NCBI RefSeq assembly: GCF_008704655.1
Contig: NZ_CP023688.1
Span: 4,154,001-4,218,000 of the forward strand
Source of the DNA: Streptomyces rimosus
Lineage (GTDB): Bacteria; Actinomycetota; Actinomycetes; Streptomycetales; Streptomycetaceae
Reading direction: 5' to 3'
DNA length: 64,000 nucleotides
Positions 37,575 through 46,092 of this stretch are shown one piece after another (the first letter of the stretch is position 1; the number at the start of each line of letters is the position of its first letter). Position numbers and translations under genes: made by a program. The notes beneath the pieces were generated by a model, which saw only the letters and a list, made by a program, of their open reading frames with translations, was not told the origin of the DNA and searched no databases.

Positions 37575-38200
37575 ACTTCCCCCTTGCGCACGCCATTTTC
37601 TGGAAGAGCGCACGCGAAAATCGGCATTACGCGCGGAACCGTGTGCGCAGCACACCGGAATGAAAAGAGAATGAGAACACCAGGCAAACCAGCAGGTGCT
37701 TTAAAGGCACACTAAAGCCGGGTGTCCTGTATCAACGTCTGACTGCGGCGGCGCAACCCTCGGTAGCGGCGGTGACAGGATGGCACCATCCCGGACACAT
37801 GCCTCGAATCCCCCTATAAAGAACGCCGCAGCCAGGCTTCCCCCATGCCGCAGGCAGCGTATGCGCGCACCGACAGCCAGGCAAAGAGCAGCTAAAGCAG
37901 TGCGCTGCGGACACGCAGAATTGCGGCCCGCCGTGTGGTCACCGGCAGCCTATTTCAGGACGATCTCAGTGTGCAGTGACCCAGGTCACAGTCAAAAAGA
38001 TCCAGTGCCGCGGTTGCAACGCCGCCCCACTCTCTGTGATGCTCGGCAGACACGGGGGACGAATACAGCCGCGTCGACACGCTGAACGCAGCCGGATAAC
38101 TGCGATGACAGCCCGATGAATGCGCGCCTTCGCCGAATTGAACGGCTGAATATGACGCGGTGTCCCGCCGGCAGGCGCACCGGAACGGCAGGAGTAAGTC
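37575..38200. promoter_or_regulatory. Divergent intergenic control region between NRPS operon and ABC exporter
   Basis: 626 bp without a convincing gene, clearly less GC-rich than its surroundings, between two divergent transcription units. It holds GTGACC-CA-GGTCAC (37976-37989, perfect arms) and GTGTGC-GCA-GCACAC (37641-37655, perfect 6-bp arms, about 67 bp upstream of the NRPS start). Both are operator-like but unassigned. I see no unambiguous -35/-10 pair on either strand. The NRPS ribosome site AAGGGGGA (minus strand) and the exporter site GGAG (38191-38194) mark the edges. Confidence 0.6.
37976..37989. promoter_or_regulatory. Palindrome GTGACCCAGGTCAC, candidate operator
   Basis: Perfect 6-bp arms with a 2-bp centre, placed in the divergent region 212 bp before the exporter start and 402 bp before the NRPS start. 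The shape fits a dimeric regulator (for example a GntR- or Lrp-like protein), but no regulator gene is in the window. Confidence 0.4.
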
Positions 38201-39931
38201 GTGGGCAGGTCGGCCGAAGATCGATCGAGATCGTCGCTACGGGTGCTGGTGAGCCTCCTCAGACCGTTCCGCTGGGTGCTGGTGGGCGTCTTCCTCCTGC
38301 AACTCGCGGCACACGGAACCGCGTTGATCCAGCCACTGGTCGCCAGCAGCGTCGTCGAAGGCGTCCGGGAGAACGGCGGGCTGTGGGGCCCGGTGACCGC
38401 CCTAGCGGTGATCGCCGTGGTCGGCATGGCGCTCAACTACGTGGGCGTGTACGTCCATGGGCGCGTCGGCCAGCGCTTCGTACTGCGCGTACGCAACGAC
38501 CTCGCCCGGCGGATCTTCGGGGCGCGCGTCCCGGAGGTCGAGGGCGCGTCGACCGGCGACGTGCTCTCCCGCGTCGGCGCCGACACCACGCTCCTCCAGC
38601 AGACCATCATCCGCAGCACGATCGAACTGCTCATCGTCCCGTTCACCATCGTGATCACGGTGGTGCTGATGCTGCTCATCGACCCGCTGCTGGCCGTCCT
38701 CGTGATCGTCATGCTCACCGTGGCCACCGTGGTGGAGAGTTGGGCGTTCCAGCGGGTCACCGTGCAGTCCGAGCACGCGCAGAACTACCTCGGCGCGATG
38801 ACCGGCGTCCTCCAGCGCGTCCTGCTGGCCTTCCGTACGGTCAAGGCGTCCCGTACCGAGAAGGCCGAGGCCGCCGCCTTCGGCAAGGAGGCCGAGGGCT
38901 CCTACCGCGCCGGGGTCAAGGCCGCGCGCACGGAGGCCGTCGCCGAGACCGCCGCGCTCGGCTCGGTCGAGGTGACCTTCCTGCTGGTCCTCGGCATCGG
39001 CGCGATCCGGGTCAGCTCCGGCGCACTGTCCATGGGCGACCTCGTGGCCATCCTGCTCTACGTCGTCTACATCCAGGAGCCCATCGGCTCGCTGGTCGCC
39101 TCGGCCGGCCGCCTCTCCGAGGGCCTGGCCGCCGCACGCCGGGTGGACGAACTCCTCCAACTCCCGCCGGAGGCCACCGCCCCGCACGCCGCCACCCCGG
39201 CCGACGGGCGCCCGGCACCCGGACTGCGCCTCGACGGCGTCACGTTCGGCTACCCGAACCGCGAGGTACTGCGCGGCGTCACCATCGACGCGCCGGTGGG
39301 CATCACCGTGCTGGTGGGACCGTCCGGCACCGGCAAGACCACCGTCCTCAGCCTGATCGAGCGGTTCGTCGAACCCAGCGGCGGTCGGGTCCTGCTCAAC
39401 GGCACCGACATCCGCGAACTCGACCTCGCGGAGCTGCGCGGCCGGGTCTCCTACGTCCAGCAGGAGGCGCCGCTGCTCGGCGCGACCGTCCGCGACGCCG
39501 CCTCGTACGGGGTGGACGACGTGGACCCCGTACGACTGGAGAAGATCCTCGACTCGGTGGGCCTGATGGAGTGGGTTCGCAGCCTGCCCGACGGCCTGGA
39601 CACCGAGGTCGGCGAGCGCGGCGTGCACATCTCCGGCGGGCAGCGGCAGCGGCTGGCGGTCGTGCGGGCCCTGCTGCGCGACAGCGAGGTGCTGCTGCTC
39701 GACGAGGCGACCTCGCAGCTGGACCCGCACAACGAGCGCACCCTGCTGGACTCGCTGGCCGTGCACGCCAAGGACAAGATCGTCATCGCGGTGACCCACC
39801 GGATGCCGATCGCCCTCCAGGCCACCCAAGTGATCATGATGGAGGACGGCCGGGTCCACGCGGCCGGCCACCACACCGCGCTTCTGGAGACCGAGGACAA
39901 GTACCGTGCCCTTATCGCGGCTTCGACGTGA
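38201..39931 (+). CDS. Type I ABC exporter (fused membrane and ATPase domains)
   Basis: A 576-aa half-transporter of the lipid/peptide exporter type. About six hydrophobic segments fill residues 15-300, followed by an ATPase domain with Walker A GPSGTGKTT, Q-loop YVQQEAP, signature ISGGQRQRLA (Ile for the usual Leu), Walker B EVLLLDEATS and H-loop VTHR. It would act as a homodimer in the membrane. The GTG start at 38201 has GGAG 6 nt upstream. It is divergent to the NRPS genes and its last 26 bases overlap the acylase gene, so the two are almost certainly co-transcribed. Inference: exports the NRPS product or its acylated precursor and may provide self-resistance. No TTA codons noticed in this frame. 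Confidence 0.92.
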   Translation: MGRSAEDRSRSSLRVLVSLLRPFRWVLVGVFLLQLAAHGTALIQPLVASSVVEGVRENGGLWGPVTALAVIAVVGMALNYVGVYVHGRVGQRFVLRVRNDLARRIFGARVPEVEGASTGDVLSRVGADTTLLQQTIIRSTIELLIVPFTIVITVVLMLLIDPLLAVLVIVMLTVATVVESWAFQRVTVQSEHAQNYLGAMTGVLQRVLLAFRTVKASRTEKAEAAAFGKEAEGSYRAGVKAARTEAVAETAALGSVEVTFLLVLGIGAIRVSSGALSMGDLVAILLYVVYIQEPIGSLVASAGRLSEGLAAARRVDELLQLPPEATAPHAATPADGRPAPGLRLDGVTFGYPNREVLRGVTIDAPVGITVLVGPSGTGKTTVLSLIERFVEPSGGRVLLNGTDIRELDLAELRGRVSYVQQEAPLLGATVRDAASYGVDDVDPVRLEKILDSVGLMEWVRSLPDGLDTEVGERGVHISGGQRQRLAVVRALLRDSEVLLLDEATSQLDPHNERTLLDSLAVHAKDKIVIAVTHRMPIALQATQVIMMEDGRVHAAGHHTALLETEDKYRALIAAST

Positions 39932-42437
39932 GGCGGGGGCGCGGGGCGCCCGGGACCGGGAGGCGTCGCGTACGGCGGTGCCGTCCCGCGCCCGCGGGAC
40001 CGGGCCCCGTAGGCCCGGCAGGTTACCGGCCGCGGCCCTCGCCGCCGTCCTCACCCTCGCCCTCGCCCTCACCGGCTCCGTCCCCCCGGGGACGGAGCGG
40101 CGGCCCGGCACCGCGGCGGACATCCGCTACACCGAATACGGCGTGCCGCACATCATCTCCGACACCTACCGAGGCGTCGGCTACGGCTACGGATACGCCC
40201 AGGCCAAGGACAACCTCTGCGTCCTCGCCTCGGTCTACCTGACCGTCGGCGCCCAGCGCTCTCGCTACCTGGAGCCGCAGGCCGCGCCCCGGCAGGGCCC
40301 CGCCGACCCGACCTTCGCCACCGCCCGCACCAACCTCGACAGCGACCTCTACTACCAGCAGGTCAACGACTCCCGCATCGTCGAACGGGCCCTGCGGTCG
40401 CCGACCGGCCCCCGCGCCGAAGTACGCGAGATCGTCCGCGGCTACGTGGCCGGCTACAACCGCTATCTGCGCGACACCGGAGGCGCCGCCCGCATCTCCG
40501 ACCCCGTCTGCCGGGGCGCGGCCTGGGTACGTCCCATCTCCGAACTCGACTTCTACCGGCACTACCACGCGCTGGCGACCGTCAGCGGCCAGGGCACGAT
40601 GATCAGCGGCATCGCCGCCGCCCACCCCAATTCCCCCGCTACATCCGCCAGTCGGACTTCGGGGCCGCCCCCGACGCCGCACCCCCCACTCGGCAGCAAC
40701 GCCATCGCCCTCGGCTCGGCGGGCTCGGCCAACGGCCGGGGCCTGCTGCTGGCCAACCCGCACTACCCCTGGCAGGGCGCCGAGCGCTTCTGGCAGGTCC
40801 AGCTGACCGTACGCGGCAAGATGAACGTCTCCGGAGGCAGCCTGCTGGGCGTACCGCTGGTACAGATCGGCCACACCGCGGACGCCGCCTGGAGCCATAC
40901 GGTCTCCACGGCCACCACGTACGGCCTCTACCGCCTGCGCCTCCAGCCCGGATCGCCGACGACGTACCTGGTCGACGGCCGCCCGGAACGCATGAAAAGC
41001 CGGCAGGTCACCGTCCGCGTCGCCCACCCCGACGGCAGCACCTCCCAGGTCCGGCGCACCCTGTGGACCACCCGCTACGGCCCGGTCACCCTGGGGACCG
41101 ACCAGAAACCCCTCCCCTGGGACACCACCACGGCCTACGCGGTACGCGACGCCAACACCGGCAACCTGCGCGGCCTGAACACCTGGTTCGACCTGGACCA
41201 CGCCCGCAGTACCCAAGCCGTGTCCAAGGCGCTGGCGGGCAACCTGGGCCTCCCCTGGGTCAACACCGTCGCCACGGACCGGCACGGCACAGCCCTCTTC
41301 GCCGGCTACCAGTCCGTCCCGCACATCACCGACGACCTGGCCACACGCTGCGCCATCGACCACGACGCCTTCCGGGACACCGGCCTCGCCACCCTGGACG
41401 GCGCACGCTCCTCCTGCGCCTGGGGCAAGGACCCCGACGCCCCTCTCCCCGGCCTCCTCGGTGCCTCCCGCCTCCCCCACCTCCAGCGCACCGACTACGT
41501 GGCCAACTCCAACGACAGCGCCTGGCTGACCAACCCCGCCACCCCGCTGACCTCGTACCCGCGCATCGTCGGCCCCATCGGCACCGAACGCACCCCCCGC
41601 ACCCGCATGGGCATCACCGCCATTCAGGAAGCGCTCCACACCAAGGGCCGCATCTCCCCCGAAACCCTGCAATCCCTCCTCACCAGCAACCGAAGCCTGA
41701 CCGCCGAACTCACCACCCCGGCCCTGGCCGACCTCTGCGCCTCCCTCCCGGACGGCAAGGCCCCCACCTCGGACGGCGACACCGTCCCGGTAGGAACGGC
41801 CTGCGAGGTACTCGCCTCCTGGGACAAACACTTCACCGCCGAAAGCCCCGGCTCCCTCCTCTTCGCCACCCTCTGGACCCGCATCACCCTGACCGCCGAC
41901 GAAGACATCCTCTGGAAAACCCCCTTCGACCCGAACCACCCGGTCTCGACTCCCCACACCCTCAACACAGCAGCCCCCGAGGTCCGCACCGCCCTGGGCG
42001 ACACGATCCGCGAGCTACAGGCGGCAGGCTCCCCCCTGAACGCCCCCATAGGCACCCGCCAATACATCCCCAAGCCCACCCCACAAACCCAAGCCCCCAC
42101 CCTCTCCCCCGCCCCCTCCCCTTCCCCCGCGCGCGTCCCCGCCCCCGGCGCCGACGAGCCGCTGGGCGTCCTGAACCTGATCGTCACCGACCCGGCCCCC
42201 TCCGGCGACCACCCCATAGTCCACGGCTCCAGCTTCATCCAACTCGTCTCCTTCAACCCCACCCCCTGCCCCACCACCCACTCCCTCCTCACGTACTCCC
42301 AGTCCACGGACCGGACATCCCCGCATCACGCGGATCAGGCGGAGTTGCTGGGGAAGGGGGAACTGCCCCGGGAGAGGTTTTGTGAGGGGGAGATCGAGGG
42401 GGTGGAGGGGGGGCGGGTGGTGAGGGTGGGGGAGTGA
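39906..42437 (+). CDS. Exported penicillin-acylase-family Ntn hydrolase (aculeacin acylase/PvdQ-like)
   Basis: An 843-aa pro-enzyme. A Arg-rich start and hydrophobic stretch (PAAALAAVLTLALALTG) form a signal peptide. The alpha part begins IRYTEYGVPHI. Autocleavage is expected before Ser264 in PLGSNAIALG, creating the N-terminal nucleophile; downstream NPHYPW (His) and VANSNDSAW (Asn) match the catalytic residues of the family, which cleaves acyl-amide bonds of lipopeptides, acyl-homoserine lactones or penicillins. It overlaps the exporter gene by 26 bases. Two starts are possible: GTG 39906, which makes codon 3 a rare TTA, or GTG 39978 with GGGAGG upstream. A segment at 40631-40687 appears to be out of frame (compensating indels). 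Likely job, by context: removes the acyl group from the peptide, either maturation or detoxification. Confidence 0.85.
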   Translation: MPLSRLRREAGARGARDREASRTAVPSRARGTGPRRPGRLPAAALAAVLTLALALTGSVPPGTERRPGTAADIRYTEYGVPHIISDTYRGVGYGYGYAQAKDNLCVLASVYLTVGAQRSRYLEPQAAPRQGPADPTFATARTNLDSDLYYQQVNDSRIVERALRSPTGPRAEVREIVRGYVAGYNRYLRDTGGAARISDPVCRGAAWVRPISELDFYRHYHALATVSGQGTMISGIAAAHPNSPATSASRTSGPPPTPHPPLGSNAIALGSAGSANGRGLLLANPHYPWQGAERFWQVQLTVRGKMNVSGGSLLGVPLVQIGHTADAAWSHTVSTATTYGLYRLRLQPGSPTTYLVDGRPERMKSRQVTVRVAHPDGSTSQVRRTLWTTRYGPVTLGTDQKPLPWDTTTAYAVRDANTGNLRGLNTWFDLDHARSTQAVSKALAGNLGLPWVNTVATDRHGTALFAGYQSVPHITDDLATRCAIDHDAFRDTGLATLDGARSSCAWGKDPDAPLPGLLGASRLPHLQRTDYVANSNDSAWLTNPATPLTSYPRIVGPIGTERTPRTRMGITAIQEALHTKGRISPETLQSLLTSNRSLTAELTTPALADLCASLPDGKAPTSDGDTVPVGTACEVLASWDKHFTAESPGSLLFATLWTRITLTADEDILWKTPFDPNHPVSTPHTLNTAAPEVRTALGDTIRELQAAGSPLNAPIGTRQYIPKPTPQTQAPTLSPAPSPSPARVPAPGADEPLGVLNLIVTDPAPSGDHPIVHGSSFIQLVSFNPTPCPTTHSLLTYSQSTDRTSPHHADQAELLGKGELPRERFCEGEIEGVEGGRVVRVGE

Positions 42438-42465
42438 AGTGTTGGGCGGCCACGCCGGGCATGAG

Positions 42466-42497
42466 AAAACCCCAGGTCAGTAGCTACTGACCTGGGG
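42466..42497 (-). terminator. Intrinsic terminator after tRNA-Thr (bidirectional)
   Basis: A perfect 28-base palindrome (42470-42497, two 14-base arms, no spacer needed, starting CCCCAGGTC) is followed on the minus strand by TTTT (42466-42469). It lies 8 bases after the tRNA 3' end. On the plus strand it is followed by CTTT and also closes the acylase transcript, whose stop is at 42437. Confidence 0.9.
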
Positions 42498-42504
42498 CTT
42501 TCGG

Positions 42505-42581
42505 TGGAGCCGCCTAAGGGAATCGAACCCTTGACCTACGCATTACGAGTGCGTCGCTCTGGCCGACTGAGCTAAGGCGGC
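42505..42581 (-). tRNA. tRNA-Thr (anticodon CGT)
   Basis: 77 nt including an encoded CCA. The 5' arm GCCGCCT pairs with AGGCGGC; D arm AGCTCAGTCGGCCAGAGC; anticodon loop CTCGTAA gives CGT; T arm AGGGTTCGATTCCCTT. It reads ACG codons. It sits exactly between the biosynthetic cluster and the conserved core genes, a position typical of integration or insertion hot spots. Confidence 0.97.
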
Positions 42582-42641
42582 GTGGTGCGGAGCCCAGTCT
42601 ACACATCGGATGGGGGTGGTCCGAACCGGGTTTCGGTGGGG

Positions 42642-44243
42642 TCAGGTGCAGGTCTTGTCGGGGGGTGGGGGTGTGGATTCGAGGAGGTAGGTGTTGATGG
42701 CGGTGTCGATGCAGTCGCTGCCGCGGCCGTAGGCGGTGTGGCCGTCGCCGTCGTAGGTGAGGAGGGTGGCGGAGGAGAGCTGGGCGGCGAGGGAGCGGGC
42801 CCAGGGGTAGGGGGTGGCGGGGTCGCGGGTGGTGCCGACGACGAGGATGGGGGCGGCGCCGCGGGCGGTGATGCGGTGTGCGGCGCCGGTGGGCTTGACC
42901 GGCCAGTACGCGCAGTTCAGGGCGGCCCAGGCGAAGCTTTCGCCGAAGACCGGGGATGCCTTGCGGAAGGCGGGCAGGGCGGCGCGTACCTCGTCGGGGC
43001 TGGAGAAGGCGCCGGGGAGGTCGAGGCAGTTCACGGCGGGGTTGGCGAACATCTGGTTGGCGTAGGTGCCGTCCGGGTCGCGTTCGTAGTACGAGTCGGA
43101 GAGGGCGAGCAGGCCGCGGCCGTCGCCCTTCTGGGCCTCGGCGAGGTATTCGCGCAGGACGGGCCAGGCGCCCTCGTCGTACATGGCCGCTGTCACACCG
43201 CTGGTGGCGAGGGACTCGGTGAGGGTACGGGGGCCGCCGGTGGGCGCGGGGTGGGCGTCGAGCTTCTTGAAGAGGGCGCTCAGGCGGCGGCCCGCTTCTT
43301 CGGGGCCGCCGGTGCCGAGGGGACAGTCACGCTGTTTGGCGCAGTCCTTGGCGAAGGCCGTGAAGGCGGTGTTGAAGCCGGCGGTCTGGTCGCGGTTCAT
43401 CGTGCGGGCGGGCAGCGCGGGGTCCATGGCGCCGTCGAGGACGAGGCGGCCGACGCGGGAGGGGAAGAGGCCGGCGTACGTGGCGCCGAGGAAGGTGCCG
43501 TAGGAGGCGCCCACGTAGGTGAGCTTTTCGTCGCCGAGGACGGCGCGCAGGATGTCCATGTCGCGGGCGGACTCGGCGGTCGAGACGTGGCCCAGGCGGG
43601 CGCCGGAGCGGCGCAGGCAGCCCTGGGCGAAGGTACGGAAGGCAGAGGTGAGGCGGTCGGCCTCGGCGGCGTCGTCGGGGGTCTGGTCGACGCGGGTGAA
43701 GTCGTCCATCTGGGCATTGGACAGGCAGGTGACCGGTTCGCTGCGGGCCACGCCGCGGGGGTCCATGGCCACCATGTCGTAACGGGCCCGCACGGCTTCG
43801 GGCTGGGGCGCGTACTGCTGGAGGTAGTCGATCGCCGAGCCGCCGGGGCCGCCCGGATTGACCATGAGGGAGCCGAGGCGGTCGCCCGGTCCGGTGGCCT
43901 TCTTGCGGGAGACGGCCAGTTTCAGGTCGGTGGCGGCGCTGGGGTGCTCGTAGTCGAGGGGCGCCTTCATCGTCGTGCACTCGAAGCCGACGACCCCGCA
44001 CTCGCGCCAGGTGAGTTTCTGGTCGTAGTACGGGCGGAGGGCGGCGGGGACGGCGGTGGGGAGGGGCTTGAGGGTGCTGGTCGCCGGGGCGGGCGCGGTG
44101 CCGGCGGACGCCGTACCGCCGCTCGCCGGGTTCCGGGAGGCGGCGGCGCCGGACGACGGGCTGCCGGACGAGCAGCCGGAGATGAGCAGGGCGGTGGCCG
44201 TCAGGACGGTACCGGCGGTGCGGAGCAGGCGGCTGGTGGCCAT
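42642..44243 (-). CDS. Secreted alpha/beta-hydrolase lipoprotein, tripeptidyl aminopeptidase-like (S33)
   Basis: 533 aa. The ATG at 44243 was preferred to an upstream in-frame ATG (44333) because it directly begins a lipoprotein signal, MATSRLLRTAG...LLISGC, with the lipid-anchored cysteine at 24. A Ser/Gly/Ala linker follows. The catalytic triad is visible: Ser247 in GASYGT, Asp474 in TTRDPATPY and His502 in GDGHTAYG; an oxyanion motif NPGGPGGS precedes. This is the architecture of the Streptomyces Tap/SlpD/SlpE exopeptidases, which remove N-terminal tripeptides outside the cell. Transcribed alone on the minus strand; 344 bp separates it from holB. Confidence 0.9.
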   Translation of the reverse strand: MATSRLLRTAGTVLTATALLISGCSSGSPSSGAAASRNPASGGTASAGTAPAPATSTLKPLPTAVPAALRPYYDQKLTWRECGVVGFECTTMKAPLDYEHPSAATDLKLAVSRKKATGPGDRLGSLMVNPGGPGGSAIDYLQQYAPQPEAVRARYDMVAMDPRGVARSEPVTCLSNAQMDDFTRVDQTPDDAAEADRLTSAFRTFAQGCLRRSGARLGHVSTAESARDMDILRAVLGDEKLTYVGASYGTFLGATYAGLFPSRVGRLVLDGAMDPALPARTMNRDQTAGFNTAFTAFAKDCAKQRDCPLGTGGPEEAGRRLSALFKKLDAHPAPTGGPRTLTESLATSGVTAAMYDEGAWPVLREYLAEAQKGDGRGLLALSDSYYERDPDGTYANQMFANPAVNCLDLPGAFSSPDEVRAALPAFRKASPVFGESFAWAALNCAYWPVKPTGAAHRITARGAAPILVVGTTRDPATPYPWARSLAAQLSSATLLTYDGDGHTAYGRGSDCIDTAINTYLLESTPPPPDKTCT

Positions 44244-44587
44244 GGGAGGTCCCTCGGTCCCTGGAGCGTCGGCAGCGGCAACGTGAGAGTGGTGGGGGTA
44301 GGAGCTAGGGGTGGGTAGGGGCAGTGGCTGCATGCCGGTGGTGTCTGTGGTGGCGGTGGCATGGCTGCGACTACGACTACGGACTGCTGGTATGGGACGG
44401 AGCGTATCCGTGCCGGGGCAGAGCGTGGGGACCGCTGCGCTCGTACGGGTGAGAGGGACAGGGGGCAGGGGGAGGCGCGGCTGCTCCTGGCGGTGGCCGG
44501 GCGGCTCTCACCCTCACGGCCGTCGCGCTCCCTCTCCGTGCGGCCGTCTCTCTCCCCTCCGTACGGCCGCCCCCTACGGAAGCCCCC
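44244..44587. other. Intergenic stretch upstream of the aminopeptidase gene
   Basis: 344 bp between the holB stop and the start of the downstream aminopeptidase, both on the minus strand. It should contain the aminopeptidase promoter. GAGGGA about 9 bases before the ATG is its ribosome site. I see no further gene, RNA or clear hairpin here. Confidence 0.5.
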
Positions 44588-45817
44588 TCACCCCTTCCGC
44601 AACGCCGCCGTCATCGCCTCCACCGCCAGCAGCGGGGCCACGTTGCGGTCCAGGGCCTGGCGGCAGGCGATGACGGCTTCTATCCGGCGCAGGGTGCGTT
44701 CGGGGGTGGAGGAGGAGGCGATACGGCGGATGCTGTCGCGGACCTCTTCGTTGGCGAGGGGGACCGTGGAGTTGAGCTGGACGGCGAGGACGTCGCGGTA
44801 GAAGCCGGTGAGGTCGGTCAGGGCGAGGTCGAGGCTGTCGCGCTGGGTGCGGGTGGAGCGGCGCTTCTGCTTGTCCTGGAGCTCCTTCATGGCGCCCGCG
44901 GTGCCGCGCGGCAGGCGGCCGCCCGTGCCGGCGGCGGCGCCGAGCGCGGCGCGCAGTTCCTCCGTCTCCTTGGCGTCCACCTCCTCGGCGACCTGCTTGG
45001 CGTCTTCCGTCGCGGCGTCGATCAGCTCCTGGGCGCCCTTGAGGCAGCCGCCGATGTCGTCCACGCGCAGGGGGAGTTTGAGGACCGCGTTGCGCCGGGC
45101 GCGGGCCCGTTCGTCGGTGGCCAGGCGGCGGGCCCGGTCGATGTGGCCCTGGGTGGCCCGCGCGGCGGCAGCGGCGGCCTCCGGCTCGATGCCGTCCCGG
45201 CGGACCAGGACGTCGGCGACGGCGGCGACCGGCGGCGTACACAGGGTCACGTGCCGGCAGCGGGAGCGGATGGTGGGCAGCACGTCCTCGATGGAGGGGG
45301 CGCACAGCAGCCAGACCGTACGGGGAGCGGGCTCCTCGACGGCCTTGAGGAGGACGTTGCCCGCGCCCTCGGTGAGGCGGTCGGCGTCCTCCAGGACGAT
45401 CACCTGCCAGCGGCCGCCCGACGGGGACATGGAGGAGCGGCGGACCAGGTCGCGGGTCTCCTTCACACCGATCGAGAGCAGGTCCGTACGGACGACCTCC
45501 ACGTCGGCGTGGGTGCCCACCAGGCTCGTGTGGCAGCCCTCGCAGAAGCCGCAGCCGGGGGCGCCGCCGAGGGCACGGTCCGGGCTGACGCACTGGAGGG
45601 CGGCGGCGAAGGCGCGCGCCGCGGTGGCGCGGCCGGCGCCGGGCGGGCCGGTGAACAGCCAGGCGTGCGTCATCTTGGACGTACCGGACTGGGCTATCGG
45701 GTCGGTGCCGTCCACGGCCGCACCCTCGGCCGTGACCAGCGCGTCCGCGTCGCGTGCGGCCGCTGCGAGCTGCTCGATCAGGCGTTCCTGCCCGACCACG
45801 TCGTCCCACACCGCCAT
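44588..45817 (-). CDS. holB: DNA polymerase III subunit delta'
   Basis: 409 aa AAA+ clamp-loader subunit. The N-terminus MAVWDDVVGQERL is typical. The P-loop reads GPPGAGRAT, with Arg in place of the ATP-binding Lys, as expected for a non-hydrolysing delta' subunit. Four cysteines (Cys-x8+-CGFCEGC) form the zinc site. The sensor region has VIVLEDADRLTEGAGNVLLK, and IRSRCRHV is the SRC motif. The C-terminal half is the collar domain. It loads the sliding clamp at the replication fork. ATG start at 45817. Upstream lies the thymidylate kinase fusion on the same strand, separated by 275 bp with a strong hairpin, so holB probably has its own promoter. Confidence 0.95.
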   Translation of the reverse strand: MAVWDDVVGQERLIEQLAAAARDADALVTAEGAAVDGTDPIAQSGTSKMTHAWLFTGPPGAGRATAARAFAAALQCVSPDRALGGAPGCGFCEGCHTSLVGTHADVEVVRTDLLSIGVKETRDLVRRSSMSPSGGRWQVIVLEDADRLTEGAGNVLLKAVEEPAPRTVWLLCAPSIEDVLPTIRSRCRHVTLCTPPVAAVADVLVRRDGIEPEAAAAAARATQGHIDRARRLATDERARARRNAVLKLPLRVDDIGGCLKGAQELIDAATEDAKQVAEEVDAKETEELRAALGAAAGTGGRLPRGTAGAMKELQDKQKRRSTRTQRDSLDLALTDLTGFYRDVLAVQLNSTVPLANEEVRDSIRRIASSSTPERTLRRIEAVIACRQALDRNVAPLLAVEAMTAALRKG

Positions 45818-45920
45818 GTCGCTGCCCGCCGTTCCTGTCCTGTCCGTACTGGCTGTACCGGCCCTGCCGGCCGTACCGCCCGTGCCGTCACCTTGCGCCC
45901 CGCGCTGGTTCCATTGTGGG

Positions 45921-45976
45921 GGCTCCCACTGACAGTCCGGACGTCTGTGCAGGCTCCCACCGACTGCCCGGACGTC
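45921..45976. repeat. Two direct 25-bp repeats upstream of holB
   Basis: Copies at 45921-45945 and 45952-45976 start GGCTCCCAC and end CCGGACGTC, with three mismatches in 25 and a period of 31 bp. They lie about 105-160 bp upstream of the holB start, a position where tandem protein sites or a duplicated promoter part would be expected. Confidence 0.6.
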
Positions 45977-45982
45977 CCGGGC

Positions 45983-46038
45983 AACGGGCCGGGCCCCGGC
46001 AGCCGCGTTGCTTCGCTGCTGCCGGGGCCCGGCCCGTT
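45983..46038 (-). terminator. Long GC-rich hairpin between tmk fusion and holB
   Basis: Two perfectly complementary 21-base arms (45983-46003 and 46018-46038) enclose a 14-base loop, 55 bases after the stop of the thymidylate kinase gene. There is no T tract, as common for Streptomyces terminators. Confidence 0.7.
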
Positions 46039-46092
46039 CACCTCATCCGTCGGCGCTCCGGTCGTTCCCGGCGCCCCGCCGGTACGCGGGCG

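Noticed and set aside
38402..40123. Minus-strand frame across the exporter and acylase start
   Set aside because: Opposite strand has complete ABC-transporter motifs; this is its shadow.
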